This document shows positions 40,865 to 51,341 of a stretch of 64,000 bases of DNA, one piece after another. Each line of letters opens with the position of its first letter. Positions within the stretch are counted from its first letter, which is position 1. Both the position numbers and the translations under genes were made by a program. Under the pieces are notes generated by a model. That model was not told the origin of the DNA, searched no databases, and saw only the letters and a list, made by a program, of their open reading frames with translations. The stretch is from contig NZ_CP034885.1 of NCBI RefSeq assembly GCF_005083105.1, positions 62,001-126,000 of the forward strand, given 5' to 3'. Source of the stretch: Buchnera aphidicola (Aphis nerii). Lineage in GTDB: Bacteria; Pseudomonadota; Gammaproteobacteria; Enterobacterales; Enterobacteriaceae.

Positions 40865-42178
40865 ATGAAATATTTTAATAATATTGTTAATTGGAATCAA
40901 CTGAATTCTAATGAACAAAAAAAAATTTTATCAAGACCTGTTTGTTTAGAAAATAATACAATTAAAAAAAAAGTAAAAGATATAATTAAAGATGTACAAG
41001 TTTTAGGAGATGAAGCTCTAAAAAAATATACTAATTTATTTGATAATTATCGATTAAATACATTTCAATTATCTGAAAAATATATATCATCCTCTTTGCT
41101 AGGAATTAATCCAATATTACAAAAAGCTATTGCAATAGCAAAAAAAAATATCACGTCTTTTCATGAAGCGCAAATTTTACCTGAAACAGATATTGAAACA
41201 CAATCTGGTATACGATGTCAGCAAATATATTTACCTTTGAATTCTGTTGGAATATATATTCCAAATGGAATAGCACCTTTATTATCTACTGTGTTAATGT
41301 TAGGAATACCTGCTAAAATTGCTGGTTGTAAAGAAATAATATTATGTTCACCGCCTCCAATTAGCCAGGAAATCACTTATGCTGCACATATTTGTGGAAT
41401 TAATAAAATATTTCAAGTAGGTGGTGCGCAAGCTATTGCTGCGCTTGCTTTTGGTACTGATAGTATTCCAAAAGTAGATAAAATTTTTGGACCTGGTAAT
41501 GCTTATGTTACAGAAGCAAAATTACAAGTTAGTTCTATTTTAAATGGACCAGAAATAGATATGTTAGCAGGTCCTTCTGAACTATTAATTATTGCAGATG
41601 AAGTTTCTAATCCAGATTTTATTGCAGCAGATTTATTATCTCAAGCGGAACATGGTATATCTTCTCAAGTAATATTATTAACCTCCTGTAGTCAATTAGC
41701 TAAAAAAGTAGTTTTATCTATTAATAAACAATTAAAAAATTTGTCTAGATCATCTCAAATATATATCGCATTAAAAAATAGTTCGATTATTTTAACTAAA
41801 AGTTTGTTTCAATCTATTGATATATGTAATACATATGCACCAGAACATTTAATTATTCATACAGAAAATGCAAGATCATTACTTAATCATATATTAAATG
41901 CTAGTTCAATTTTTTTAGGACCTTGGTCCCCTGAATCAGCAGGTGATTATGCTTCTGGAACAAATCATGTTTTACCAACATATGGTAAATCGCTTTCAAG
42001 TTCTGCTTTAGGTTTATCTGATTTTAAAAAACGTATATTAGTACAAGAATTAACAGCTAAAGGATTTATGGATTTATCACATACGCTTGAAACTTTATCT
42101 CAAGCAGAAAAATTAGAGGCACATAATAATGCTGTTAAAATTAGAATAAATTTTTTGAAGGATAAATATGAAAGATAG
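40865..42178 (+). CDS. hisD: Histidinol dehydrogenase HisD
   Basis: HisD oxidises histidinol to histidine in two NAD-dependent steps, using a zinc ion. The 437-residue protein matches the family throughout: SVGIYIPNGIAPLLSTVLM, VGGAQAIAALAFGTDSIPKV, IFGPGNAYVTEAK, DMLAGPSELLIIAD and the zinc-ligand region SQAEHG, ending with SGTNHVLPT. It overlaps hisC by 11 bp. Confidence 0.98.
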   Translation: MKYFNNIVNWNQLNSNEQKKILSRPVCLENNTIKKKVKDIIKDVQVLGDEALKKYTNLFDNYRLNTFQLSEKYISSSLLGINPILQKAIAIAKKNITSFHEAQILPETDIETQSGIRCQQIYLPLNSVGIYIPNGIAPLLSTVLMLGIPAKIAGCKEIILCSPPPISQEITYAAHICGINKIFQVGGAQAIAALAFGTDSIPKVDKIFGPGNAYVTEAKLQVSSILNGPEIDMLAGPSELLIIADEVSNPDFIAADLLSQAEHGISSQVILLTSCSQLAKKVVLSINKQLKNLSRSSQIYIALKNSSIILTKSLFQSIDICNTYAPEHLIIHTENARSLLNHILNASSIFLGPWSPESAGDYASGTNHVLPTYGKSLSSSALGLSDFKKRILVQELTAKGFMDLSHTLETLSQAEKLEAHNNAVKIRINFLKDKYER

Positions 42179-43235
42179 TATAATAAATTTAGTTAGATCA
42201 AATATAAAAAATTTAGAGCCTTATCAATCAGCAAGACGTATTGGAGGAAATGGTGATATATGGTTGAATGCGAATGAATCTCCAATATCTAGTGTATTTA
42301 TAACAAATATTACATCGTTTAATCGATATCCCGAATGTCAGCCTCAAGATTTAATTATGTCTTATGCTAATTATGTTGGTTTATCAAAAGACGAAATTTT
42401 AGTAACTAGAGGTGCTGATGAAGGAATAGAATTATTAATTAAAGCTTTCTGTGATCCTGCTAAAGATTCAATTATTTGTTGTCCTCCGACTTATGATATG
42501 TATTCTGTAAGCGCAAGAATTGCAAATGTTCAAATAAAAGAAATTCCGACATTTAAAAATACCTGGGGAATAGATTTAAAAAATATTCAAGATAATCTAA
42601 ATCAAGTTAAATTAATATATATATGTAATCCCAATAATCCTACTGGTAATCTTATTTCAAAACAAGATATCATAAATTTATTAAAAATAACTTCAAAGTC
42701 TGCTTTAATAGTAATAGATGAAGCATATATAGAATTTTCCCCTAAAGATAGTATGGTTAGTTTTTTAAAAAAATTTTCAAATTTAATTATTTTACGAACT
42801 TTATCTAAAGCATTTTCATTAGCAGGTATTAGATGTGGTTTTACTTTAGCAAATAAGAATATTATTAATATTTTAAATAGAGTAATTAGCCCATATCCTA
42901 TTTCTACAATTGTTGCTGATATTGCAACTCAATCTTTGAATAAAATTTCAATAAAAAATATGAAAGATCGTGTTTTAACACTCAATTTAAATCGTAATTG
43001 GTTAGTGGGTAAATTAAAAAAGATTTCTTTAGTAGAAAAAATTTTTGATAGTCATGCTAATTATATTTTAGTTAAATTCCATATGTCTGAAAAAATTTTT
43101 CAGCATTTATGGAAGAAAGGTATAATTTTAAGAAATCAAAATCATAAAATTAAAGATTGTTTGAGAATATCGGTTGGTTCTCATTTAGAATGCTCACATT
43201 TAATTAAAGAAATTAAGATTTTATCTTATGCATAA
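42168..43235 (+). CDS. hisC: Histidinol-phosphate aminotransferase HisC
   Basis: HisC transfers an amino group to imidazole-acetol phosphate to form histidinol phosphate, using PLP. The 355-residue protein is class II aminotransferase type. It has LNANESPIS near the start, ITRGADEGIELLI-type cofactor loop (VTRGADEGIELL), NPNNPTGN, DEAYIEF and the PLP lysine in LRTLSKAFSLAGIRCG. The 24-bp space to hisB contains an AAGG ribosome site. Confidence 0.98.
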   Translation: MKDSIINLVRSNIKNLEPYQSARRIGGNGDIWLNANESPISSVFITNITSFNRYPECQPQDLIMSYANYVGLSKDEILVTRGADEGIELLIKAFCDPAKDSIICCPPTYDMYSVSARIANVQIKEIPTFKNTWGIDLKNIQDNLNQVKLIYICNPNNPTGNLISKQDIINLLKITSKSALIVIDEAYIEFSPKDSMVSFLKKFSNLIILRTLSKAFSLAGIRCGFTLANKNIINILNRVISPYPISTIVADIATQSLNKISIKNMKDRVLTLNLNRNWLVGKLKKISLVEKIFDSHANYILVKFHMSEKIFQHLWKKGIILRNQNHKIKDCLRISVGSHLECSHLIKEIKILSYA

Positions 43236-43259
43236 GATTTAAAATATAAGGTTTTAAAA

Positions 43260-44321
43260 ATGAAAGAAAAAATATTATTTATTGATCGTGATGGCACTTT
43301 AATTGATGAACCTAAAGATAATTTCCAAGTTGATACAATTAATAAAATTATATTTAAAAAACATGTGATCTCGTCATTATGTAAATTAATGAAACTTGGG
43401 TATAAATTTGTTATGATTACCAATCAAGATGGATTAGGCAGCCCATCATTCCCATTAGAAAAATTTAATATACCTCATTTTTTCCTTTTAAGTATTTTAA
43501 AATCAGAAGGAATAATATTTAAAGATATTTTTATTTGTCCACATTTTGAATATGAAAATTGTGAATGTAGAAAACCTAAAATTAAATTATTAAAACCATG
43601 GTTAAATAAAATTGAGACAAAAATGAGTTATGTTATTGGTGATCGAATAACAGATATGGATTTAGCAAAAAATATAAATTTGCAGGGTATACAATATAAA
43701 GAGAATGAATTTACTTGGAAAAATATTGTTAAAGAAATTACAAAGAAAAATCGTTTTGGAGAAGTTTTTAGAAAAACAAAAGAAACTTGTATACATGTTA
43801 AAGTATGGTTGGATTTAGAACATTCTAGTAATATTAAAACAGGAATAAATTTTTTTGATCACATGTTAGAACAGTTATCAATACATAGTGGTATTTCAAT
43901 TTATATAAAAGCTAAAGGAGATTTAGAAGTTGATGATCATCATACTGTAGAAGATACAGGTATTGCTTTGGGAGAAGCATTATTAAAAACATTAAAAAAT
44001 AAAAATGGAATATCTAGATTTGGTTTTGTTTTACCTATGGACGAAAGTGTATCAAAATGTATAATTGATGTATCAAATCGTCCATATTTAAATTTTCAAG
44101 GTTCATTTCGATATCAGATGGTTGGGGATTTAAGTACCGATATGGTAGAACATTTTTTTTATTCTCTTTGTCAATCTATGAAAGTTACTTTACATTTATC
44201 TTTTAAAGGTAGTAATGATCATCACTCTGTTGAGAGTTTATTCAAATCTTTTGGAAAGGCATTACGTCAAGCAATAAAAATAGAAGGAGAAACATTACCA
44301 ACATCAAAAGGAATATTATAA
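43260..44321 (+). CDS. hisB: Bifunctional HisB (histidinol phosphatase / IGP dehydratase)
   Basis: The protein carries out two steps: dehydration of imidazole-glycerol phosphate and removal of phosphate from histidinol phosphate. Its 353 residues contain an N-terminal HAD phosphatase ([10 protein letters not shown] at about residues 9-18, with a zinc loop at [15 protein letters not shown]) and a C-terminal IGP dehydratase ([47 protein letters not shown]). The fusion is normal for enterics. Its stop overlaps the hisH start (TAATG). Confidence 0.98.
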   Translation: MKEKILFIDRDGTLIDEPKDNFQVDTINKIIFKKHVISSLCKLMKLGYKFVMITNQDGLGSPSFPLEKFNIPHFFLLSILKSEGIIFKDIFICPHFEYENCECRKPKIKLLKPWLNKIETKMSYVIGDRITDMDLAKNINLQGIQYKENEFTWKNIVKEITKKNRFGEVFRKTKETCIHVKVWLDLEHSSNIKTGINFFDHMLEQLSIHSGISIYIKAKGDLEVDDHHTVEDTGIALGEALLKTLKNKNGISRFGFVLPMDESVSKCIIDVSNRPYLNFQGSFRYQMVGDLSTDMVEHFFYSLCQSMKVTLHLSFKGSNDHHSVESLFKSFGKALRQAIKIEGETLPTSKGIL

Positions 44322-44914
44322 TGAAAATAGTTATATTAAATACTGAATGTGCTAATTTAACTTCAATTAGAATAGCTATTGAAAGATTAGGATATACTCC
44401 TAAAATTACTTGTGATCCTGATTTTTTATTAACATGTAATAAACTTATAATACCAGGTGTAGGTACCGCTGCATCAGCTATGAATGTTTTACATCAAAAA
44501 AATATTGTTAATATTGTGAAAAATATAAAACAACCTGTATTAGGTATTTGTCTTGGAATGCAAATTTTTTGCAAGTTTAGTGAAGAATGTAATGGAATAA
44601 ATACAATTGGTATTTTGAATAATTGTTCTACGATTTTTTTAAAAAGTTCACATTTGTCTTTACCACATATTGGCTGGAATTGTATTTCTTTCAATACATC
44701 ACATCCATTGTTTAAAAATATCAAAACAAATTCTCGATTTTATTTTGTTCATAGTTATATTGTACCAATTAATGAATATACTCTAGCAGAAACTAATTAT
44801 GGAGTTTCTTTTAGTTCTGTTATTCAAAAAGATAATTTCTTCGGAGTTCAATTTCATCCAGAAAAATCAGGTGATATAGGTTCTCAATTACTAAAAAATT
44901 TTTTAGAGATATAA
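44321..44914 (+). CDS. hisH: Imidazole glycerol phosphate synthase glutaminase subunit HisH
   Basis: HisH releases ammonia from glutamine and channels it to HisF. The 197-residue protein is a class I glutamine amidotransferase: the oxyanion region is [13 protein letters not shown], the nucleophile cysteine is in [12 protein letters not shown], and the His-Glu pair is in [10 protein letters not shown] near the C-terminus. It is 4 bp from hisA. Confidence 0.98.
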   Translation: MKIVILNTECANLTSIRIAIERLGYTPKITCDPDFLLTCNKLIIPGVGTAASAMNVLHQKNIVNIVKNIKQPVLGICLGMQIFCKFSEECNGINTIGILNNCSTIFLKSSHLSLPHIGWNCISFNTSHPLFKNIKTNSRFYFVHSYIVPINEYTLAETNYGVSFSSVIQKDNFFGVQFHPEKSGDIGSQLLKNFLEI

Positions 44915-44918
44915 TTTA

Positions 44919-45653
44919 ATGATTATTCCAGCATTTGATTTTTTAGATGGTAAAGCAGTTCGTTTATATCAAGGTAATTATTTAAATAAAAAATTTTATG
45001 ATATAAATTTGTATGAACGTTTTATAGATTATAAAAAAAAGGGAGTCAAAATTATTCATTTAGTAGATTTAAGTGGAACAAAAAATATAGCAAACAAACA
45101 ATTAAGTTTTTTTAAAGATATAATATATTGTACTCAGATTCCCATTCAAATTGGTGGTGGAATAAGAACAGAAAAAGATATAAATACATTTTTTGAATTA
45201 GGTGTTAAGAGAGTAATTCTTGGTTCTTCTGCAATAACAAACAAAAATGCAGTAAAAAAATGGTTAAAAATCTATGGTTCTAATAAAATTGTTTTAGCTT
45301 TAGATATTAATATCATAAATAATATTAAAAAAATTGCAATTAATGGTTGGTTAAAAGAAACTAATTCAACTTTAGAAGAAATAATCGATTTTTTTTCTTC
45401 TGAAAATTTAAAACATGTACTTTGTACTGATATATCTAAAGATGGTACTTTATCTGGACCAAATATTATATTGTATGAAGAAATTGTAAAAAAATTTAAA
45501 CATATTAAATTTCAAGCATCGGGTGGAGTATCAAAATTATCTGATATAATTGCTTTAAAAAAAACAGGAGTCAATAGTGTGATTATTGGTCGTAGTTTAT
45601 TAGAAAAAAAATTCACGATAAAAGAGGCATTAGAATGTTGGCCAAACGAATAA
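44919..45653 (+). CDS. hisA: Phosphoribosylformimino-AICAR phosphate isomerase HisA
   Basis: HisA opens the ribose ring of ProFAR by an Amadori rearrangement. The 244-residue TIM barrel is of standard length, with the catalytic aspartates in [13 protein letters not shown] near the start and in [14 protein letters not shown], and phosphate-binding loops [10 protein letters not shown] and FQASGGVSK. It overlaps hisF by 19 bp, as enteric hisA and hisF do. Confidence 0.98.
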   Translation: MIIPAFDFLDGKAVRLYQGNYLNKKFYDINLYERFIDYKKKGVKIIHLVDLSGTKNIANKQLSFFKDIIYCTQIPIQIGGGIRTEKDINTFFELGVKRVILGSSAITNKNAVKKWLKIYGSNKIVLALDINIINNIKKIAINGWLKETNSTLEEIIDFFSSENLKHVLCTDISKDGTLSGPNIILYEEIVKKFKHIKFQASGGVSKLSDIIALKKTGVNSVIIGRSLLEKKFTIKEALECWPNE

Positions 45654-46411
45654 TAGCATGTCTTGATGTTAGTAATGGAGTAGTAGTTAAAGGAGTTCAA
45701 TTTAAAAATCATAAAATTGTAGGTGATATAGTTCCATTAGCTAAACGTTATGCTAAAGAAGGTATTGATGAATTGGTTTTTTATGATATTACAGCTGCAA
45801 CTAGTAATAAATTGGTAGATAGAAGTTGGATAGAAAAAATTGCAGAAGTAATTAATATTCCCTTTTGTGTGGCTGGTGGAATTAAAAGTGTAGATGATGT
45901 AAAAAATATATTATCCTTTGGTGCTGATAAAATATCAATTAATTCTGCTGCGTTAATTGATCCTAGTTTGATAACAAGAATTGCAGATTGTTTTGGTGTA
46001 CAATGTATGGTCGTAGGAATTGATTCATGGTTTGATAAATCAAAACAATTTTATATGGTACAACAATATACAGGTGATATTAATCGTACCTATCAAACTA
46101 ACTGGAAAACATATGATTGGATTAAAGAAGTTCAAAAAAATGGTGCTGGAGAAATTGTTTTAAATATGATGAATACAGATGGGTTACAAAATGGATATGA
46201 CTTAATTCAGTTAAAAAAAATGAGAAAAATATGTAAAGTACCATTAATCGCATCGGGTGGAGCAGGGAATGTAGAACATTTTTATGAGGCATTACATTTT
46301 TCTAATGTTGATGGAGTATTGGCGGCTTCTGTTTTTCATAAAAATATTGTAAATATAAAATTATTAAAAAATTTTTTAATTAAGAAAGGATTGGAAATTC
46401 GAAAATGTTAA
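45635..46411 (+). CDS. hisF: Imidazole glycerol phosphate synthase cyclase subunit HisF
   Basis: HisF uses ammonia from HisH to close the imidazole ring, producing IGP and AICAR. The 258-residue TIM barrel matches the enteric protein from [15 protein letters not shown] onward. The catalytic Asp residues are in [12 protein letters not shown] and [12 protein letters not shown], and phosphate loops are [10 protein letters not shown] and IASGGAGN. It overlaps hisI by 7 bp. The AICAR by-product would normally feed purine synthesis. Confidence 0.98.
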   Translation: MLAKRIIACLDVSNGVVVKGVQFKNHKIVGDIVPLAKRYAKEGIDELVFYDITAATSNKLVDRSWIEKIAEVINIPFCVAGGIKSVDDVKNILSFGADKISINSAALIDPSLITRIADCFGVQCMVVGIDSWFDKSKQFYMVQQYTGDINRTYQTNWKTYDWIKEVQKNGAGEIVLNMMNTDGLQNGYDLIQLKKMRKICKVPLIASGGAGNVEHFYEALHFSNVDGVLAASVFHKNIVNIKLLKNFLIKKGLEIRKC

Positions 46412-47019
46412 TAAAACAAAAAAAAATATTTAAGTTAGATTGGGATAAAACTAATGGCATGATTCCAGTCATAATACAAGATCATTTGTCTAATGAAGTT
46501 TTAATGCATGGTTATATGAATAAAGATGCATTTTTAAAAACACAAAAAGAAGGTTTTGTTACTTTTTATTCTCGTAGTAAAAAAAGATTATGGATGAAAG
46601 GTGAAACATCTGGAAATTTTTTAAGAGTAATAGAAATAACTACAGATTGTGATTGTGATTCATTATTGATTTTAGTCGAACCTACTGGAAAAACATGTCA
46701 TTTGAATAAAAAAAGTTGTTTTTTTTTAAAAAATAATTATTTATCTTTTCTTTATGAATTAGAAAGAATAATAGAAGATAGAAAAAAAAATAATATAAAA
46801 AATTCATATACATCTAGTTTGTATCAATCTGGAACTCAACGAATAGCACAAAAAGTCGGTGAAGAAGCTGTGGAAACAATATTAGCTGCCATGAAAAAAG
46901 ATACAAATGAATTAATCAATGAATCTTCAGATTTAATTTATCATTTAATTGTATTATTACATGATCAGAATTTAAATTTTAATTTAATTATTGAAAACTT
47001 AAAAAAAAGAAGACAATAA
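46405..47019 (+). CDS. hisI: Bifunctional HisI (PR-AMP cyclohydrolase / PR-ATP pyrophosphatase)
   Basis: HisIE performs the second and third steps of histidine synthesis. The N-terminal cyclohydrolase half has [31 protein letters not shown] and the zinc-binding DCDCDSLL with CHLNKKSC. The C-terminal pyrophosphatase half has [18 protein letters not shown] and [13 protein letters not shown]. The 204 residues equal the enteric bifunctional enzyme. It is the last his gene, and I see no convincing terminator directly after it. Confidence 0.98.
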   Translation: MLIKQKKIFKLDWDKTNGMIPVIIQDHLSNEVLMHGYMNKDAFLKTQKEGFVTFYSRSKKRLWMKGETSGNFLRVIEITTDCDCDSLLILVEPTGKTCHLNKKSCFFLKNNYLSFLYELERIIEDRKKNNIKNSYTSSLYQSGTQRIAQKVGEEAVETILAAMKKDTNELINESSDLIYHLIVLLHDQNLNFNLIIENLKKRRQ

Positions 47020-47391
47020 GATTATAAAATTTTTACTCTTGAATTAATTAAATTAATATTTTTATAAAATAATTAATAAAAAATATTTAGCTTATAATAT
47101 TTTAACTTTATTTTAATTTCAAAAAATTTCAATAAAATTAACATATATATAATATATGTAATTTTCTCTTATTGTTCAAATCAAATCAGATAAAAAATAT
47201 AAAAAATTTGTAGGATCATAAGATATACAACTAAATTTTATTATTGTAGCATTCTTATTTTTTTCAATGTTTATTAAAATTTTTTATGTACTAAAAATGA
47301 AAAATTGAAAATATTTATAATATCATTTATTGTGTAATGTATATAATTTAATAGTTTTGAAAAATAATATCTTTTAAAACCGGAGAAAAAA
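47020..47391. other. 372-bp gap between hisI and gnd, no gene seen
   Basis: This is A+T-rich and without a credible frame on either strand. In enterics this interval contains wzz, ugd and the O-antigen cluster, so the gap may be the scar of a large deletion. The last 15 bp carry a good ribosome site (CCGGAG) for gnd. Several TTGAAA and TATAAT-like strings occur, but none stands out from the base composition. Confidence 0.6.
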
Positions 47392-48807
47392 ATGTCAAAA
47401 CAACAGATTGGTGTTATAGGTATGGCTGTTATGGGTCGTAATTTAGCATTAAATATTGCAAGTAAAAATTATCGTGTATCTATTTTTAATAGAACTAGAT
47501 CAACAACAGAAGAAGTAATAAAACAAAACAAAGGAAATAATCTTTTTCCATATTTTTCTATTAAAGATTTTATAAATTCGTTAATTAAACCAAGATGTAT
47601 TTTATTGATGGTAAAAGCAGGATCTCCTACAGATAATACTATTTTATCTATTCTTCCGTATTTAGAGAAAGGAGATATATTAATTGATGGAGGAAATACT
47701 TTTTATAAGGATTCTATTAGAAGAAATAATGATCTTTATGAAAAAGGTATACATTTTATTGGAATGGGTGTTTCTGGGGGTGAATTTGGAGCATTGCATG
47801 GTCCGTCTATTATGCCAGGTGGATCAAAAGAAGCATATAACCTTGTTTCTTCTATTTTAAAAGAAATATCTGCTAAATTTAATAAAGAATCTTGTGTTTC
47901 TTACATTGGTCCTAATGGTTCAGGTCACTATGTAAAAATGATTCATAATGGAATTGAATATGGTGATATGCAATTAATTTCAGAATCATATTTTATTTTA
48001 AAAAATTTATTAAATTTAAATAACGAAGAACTTTCAAATATATTTTCTGATTGGAATAAAGGTGAATTAAATAGTTACTTGATTGAGATAACAAAAAATA
48101 TTTTTGTTAAAAAAGATGAAAATAATTGTTATTTATTAGATTCAATCGTAGATGAAGCAGAAGACAAAGGAACTGGTAAGTGGATTAGTAAAAATGCTTT
48201 AGAGTTAAGAGAACCTCTTACATTAATTACAGAATCTGTTTTTTCAAGATATTTATCTGTACTTAAAGAACAGCGTATTAAAGCTTCAAAGATTTTGAAA
48301 GGTCCTGCGTTGATTTATATATCTTATGAAAATAGAAAACAATTCATTGAAGAAGTTCGAAGAGCTTTATACTTAGGAAAAATTATTTCTTATGCACAAG
48401 GTTTTGCTCAATTAAAAAAAGCATCAGAAAAATATTTTTGGAATTTAAAATACGGCAAAATTGCTAAAATTTTTAGAGCTGGGTGTATTATAAGAGCTAA
48501 TTTTTTAGAAAAAATAATAGATGCATTTGATATGGATAATAATATAATTAATTTATTATTAACACCTTATTTTTCAAAAATATCTAATGAATATGAAAAA
48601 TCTTTACGAAATATTGTTATATATGGAATAAAATATGGAATTCCTATTCCTGCTTTTACTTCTGCTATATCATATTATGATAGTTATAGAACTGCATCAT
48701 CATCAGCTAATTTAATTCAAGCTCAAAGAGATTATTTTGGTGCACATACTTATAAAAGAAATGATAAAATAGGATATTTTCATACAGATTGGTTAGTTAA
48801 AGAATAA
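47392..48807 (+). CDS. gnd: 6-phosphogluconate dehydrogenase (decarboxylating)
   Basis: Gnd oxidises 6-phosphogluconate to ribulose 5-phosphate with NADPH formation. Ribulose 5-phosphate is also the RibB substrate. The 471-residue protein is full length: [17 protein letters not shown] nucleotide fold, the catalytic [19 protein letters not shown], and a C-terminal tail with [20 protein letters not shown]. It is preceded by CCGGAG and followed by a hairpin. Confidence 0.98.
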   Translation: MSKQQIGVIGMAVMGRNLALNIASKNYRVSIFNRTRSTTEEVIKQNKGNNLFPYFSIKDFINSLIKPRCILLMVKAGSPTDNTILSILPYLEKGDILIDGGNTFYKDSIRRNNDLYEKGIHFIGMGVSGGEFGALHGPSIMPGGSKEAYNLVSSILKEISAKFNKESCVSYIGPNGSGHYVKMIHNGIEYGDMQLISESYFILKNLLNLNNEELSNIFSDWNKGELNSYLIEITKNIFVKKDENNCYLLDSIVDEAEDKGTGKWISKNALELREPLTLITESVFSRYLSVLKEQRIKASKILKGPALIYISYENRKQFIEEVRRALYLGKIISYAQGFAQLKKASEKYFWNLKYGKIAKIFRAGCIIRANFLEKIIDAFDMDNNIINLLLTPYFSKISNEYEKSLRNIVIYGIKYGIPIPAFTSAISYYDSYRTASSSANLIQAQRDYFGAHTYKRNDKIGYFHTDWLVKE

Positions 48808-48884
48808 TTTAAACTATAAATATTTTAGTTTTCTATAAATTAAGTTAATTATATAATTTATTATGATTTTTATATTTTTTAATA

Positions 48885-48917
48885 TAGCAGAAGATGTTTA
48901 AATATATCTCTCTGCTA
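48885..48917 (+). terminator. Hairpin after gnd
   Basis: TAGCAGA and TCTGCTA make a 7-bp stem, extended by AGAT and ATCT inside, 77 bp after the gnd stop and 53 bp before dcd. The following T content is modest (CTAATTTG), so it is a likely but not strong terminator. Confidence 0.55.
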
Positions 48918-48970
48918 CTAATTTGTAAGATAGAAAAATATAAATATATATTGAAAATATAGGTAAAATA

Positions 48971-49561
48971 ATGCGTTTATGTGATCAAGATATTGAGCAA
49001 TGGTTAATTAATAAAAAATTAATTATTCAACCATATCCTAAAAAAGAACTTATTAATGGAATTACTGTCGATATACATCTTGGAAATACATTTCGTATTT
49101 TTTATGATCATACTATATCTTGCATCGATCTTAGTAGTTCACAAAAAAAAATATCCAAAAATCTAAATAAATTAATGAGCAACGAAAAATCATTTTCTAA
49201 AAAAAATCCGTTTTTTTTAAAACCAAAAACTTTAGTATTATTTTCAACTTTAGAAAGTATAACCTTGCCAAATAATTTAGTTGGTTGGTTAGATGGTCGC
49301 TCTTCTTTAGCTAGACTTGGCTTAATGATTCATGTAACGTCTCATCGAATTGACCCTGGCTGGAATGGTAATATAGTTTTAGAAATTTTTAATGCTGGAA
49401 ATTTAACATTAGTATTAACTCCAAAAATTAAAATTGCAGCATTAAGTTTTGAATTACTTTCAAAATCAGTCGATAGACCTTATAGTAATCGCAGTGAATC
49501 AAAATATAAAATTCAAAATGGAGTTGTTCCTAGTCTTATTTATAAAGAAGAGATATTATAA
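48971..49561 (+). CDS. dcd: dCTP deaminase
   Basis: Dcd deaminates dCTP to dUTP, the main source of dUMP for thymidylate in enterics. The 196-residue protein is the usual length (193). Key segments are MRLCDQDIEQWL at the start, the active-site GWLDGRSSLARLGLMIHVTS with the catalytic glutamate downstream in NIVLEIFNAGN, and the nucleotide-closing C-terminal region YSNRSESKYKIQNG. It is 105 bp from metG. Confidence 0.97.
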   Translation: MRLCDQDIEQWLINKKLIIQPYPKKELINGITVDIHLGNTFRIFYDHTISCIDLSSSQKKISKNLNKLMSNEKSFSKKNPFFLKPKTLVLFSTLESITLPNNLVGWLDGRSSLARLGLMIHVTSHRIDPGWNGNIVLEIFNAGNLTLVLTPKIKIAALSFELLSKSVDRPYSNRSESKYKIQNGVVPSLIYKEEIL

Positions 49562-49666
49562 ACATATAATATTTTTTAAAAATTTATTTATATATTTTAA
49601 AATAAATTCTTTATTATTATTTTTTTGTATATTATATTGTTGGTTTTAACAAATAAAATATTATTT

Positions 49667-51310
49667 ATGTCTATTGAACCTAGAAAAATACTAGTTACTT
49701 GTGCTTTACCATATGCAAATGGTCCTATTCATATAGGACATATGTTAGAGCATATTCAAGCAGATATTTGGGTACGTTATCAAAGAATGCGAGGCCATGA
49801 AGTTTGGTTTATTTCTTCAGATGATGCGCATGGTACTGCTGTTATGTTACGTGCTAAAGACCTTGGCATTTCAGAAAAACAATTGATAAGAAAAACTCAA
49901 AAAGAACACAAAATAGATTTTATGAATTTTAATATTTCTTATGATAATTATCATACTACACATAGTACAGAAAACTTGTTTTTACTTAGAAAGATATTTT
50001 ATTGTTTAAATAATAAAAAACTTTTAAATAAAAAAACAATTATTCAATTATATGATAATAAAGAAAAAATATTTCTTCCAGATAGATTTATAAAAGGAAC
50101 TTGTCCTGTTTGTTATTCAGAAAATCAATATGGAGATGTTTGTGAAGTATGTAGTGCAATTTATGATCCTGTAGATTTAATTAATTCTGTTTCCGTGATT
50201 TCAAATACAGCTCCAATTTTAAAAAATACTGAACATTTATATTTTAATTTACCTGTTTTTACAGATATGTTAAATAAATGGATACATTCTGGTGTTTTAG
50301 ATGAGTCTATAATTAAAAAAACAGAGGAGTGGTTAAAGTTAGGATTAAAAACTTGGTGTATTTCTCGAGATTATCCATATTTTGGTTTTAAAATCCCAAA
50401 TTTTTATAATAAATATTTTTATGTTTGGTTAGATGCTCCTATCGGTTATATAAGTGCATTTAAAAATCTTTGTTTGAAAAATAAAAATTTAAATTTTAAT
50501 GATTTTTGGAATGAAAAATCAAAATATGAACTCTATCATTTTATTGGTAAAGATATTATTTATTTTCATACATTATTTTGGCCTTCAATATTAGAAGCGT
50601 CGTCTTTTCGAAAACCAAACGGTATTTTTGCACATGGTCATCTTACAATAAATGGATTAAAATTATCAAAATCCAAAGGTCTCTTAATTAAAGCATCAGA
50701 TTGGCTAAAATGTTTTGATTCTGATAGTTTACGTTATTATTATGCAAGTAAATTAACAAATAATATTAATGATATTGAAATGAATTTAGATGATTTTGTC
50801 TATAAAGTAAACAGTGATATTGTAAATAAATTAGTAAATTTAGCTTCAAGAAGCGCAAGTTTTATTAATAAATATTTTAATGGATATTTATCTGATAAAT
50901 TAGACGATTTTTCTTTATATGAAGTTTTTATTAATTCAAACAAAGAAATTGAAAGTTTTTTTGAAAATAGAAAGTTTAGTTCTATTGTCAAAATTTCCAT
51001 GAAATTATTAGATTTAGCTAATCAATATATTAATGACAACAAACCTTGGAAAATTCAAACAAAAATTCAAAAAAATAATAGATTACATGTGATTTGTACT
51101 ATGGGGATTAATCTATTTAGAATTATTATGATTTATTTAAAACCTATTATTCCTGTTTTATCTGAAAAAACAGAATCATTTTTAATGTCAAGTTTAGTTT
51201 GGAATGAAATTAAAAAACCATTATTATCTAAAAAAATCAAAAATTTCCCAAGATTATACGAAAGAATAAGTTCTGATAAAATATTACAATTATTTACATT
51301 ATCTAAGTAA
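49667..51310 (+). CDS. metG: Methionyl-tRNA synthetase, without C-terminal domain
   Basis: MetG charges initiator and elongator methionine tRNAs. I place the start at the ATG at 49667 (MSIEPRKILVTCALPYANG), which matches the family; an in-frame ATG at 49625 would add 14 hydrophobic residues with no counterpart. The catalytic HIGH motif is IHIGHMLEH, the zinc knuckle CPVC and CEVC, and the second signature LKLSKSKG. At 547 residues it covers the catalytic and anticodon-binding domains but lacks the roughly 110-residue C-terminal tRNA-binding dimerisation domain of enteric MetG (677). Confidence 0.96.
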   Translation: MSIEPRKILVTCALPYANGPIHIGHMLEHIQADIWVRYQRMRGHEVWFISSDDAHGTAVMLRAKDLGISEKQLIRKTQKEHKIDFMNFNISYDNYHTTHSTENLFLLRKIFYCLNNKKLLNKKTIIQLYDNKEKIFLPDRFIKGTCPVCYSENQYGDVCEVCSAIYDPVDLINSVSVISNTAPILKNTEHLYFNLPVFTDMLNKWIHSGVLDESIIKKTEEWLKLGLKTWCISRDYPYFGFKIPNFYNKYFYVWLDAPIGYISAFKNLCLKNKNLNFNDFWNEKSKYELYHFIGKDIIYFHTLFWPSILEASSFRKPNGIFAHGHLTINGLKLSKSKGLLIKASDWLKCFDSDSLRYYYASKLTNNINDIEMNLDDFVYKVNSDIVNKLVNLASRSASFINKYFNGYLSDKLDDFSLYEVFINSNKEIESFFENRKFSSIVKISMKLLDLANQYINDNKPWKIQTKIQKNNRLHVICTMGINLFRIIMIYLKPIIPVLSEKTESFLMSSLVWNEIKKPLLSKKIKNFPRLYERISSDKILQLFTLSK

Positions 51311-51341
51311 TTTTTAAATATTTTAATTTATATTTATTGAA

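Noticed and set aside
43260-44321. hisB as a novel fusion
   Set aside because: The phosphatase-dehydratase fusion is normal in enteric bacteria, as is hisIE.
47280-47391. Promoter-like TTGAAA and TATAAT strings upstream of gnd
   Set aside because: In such A+T-rich sequence these are expected by chance, and none has proper spacing with an informative -35 box.
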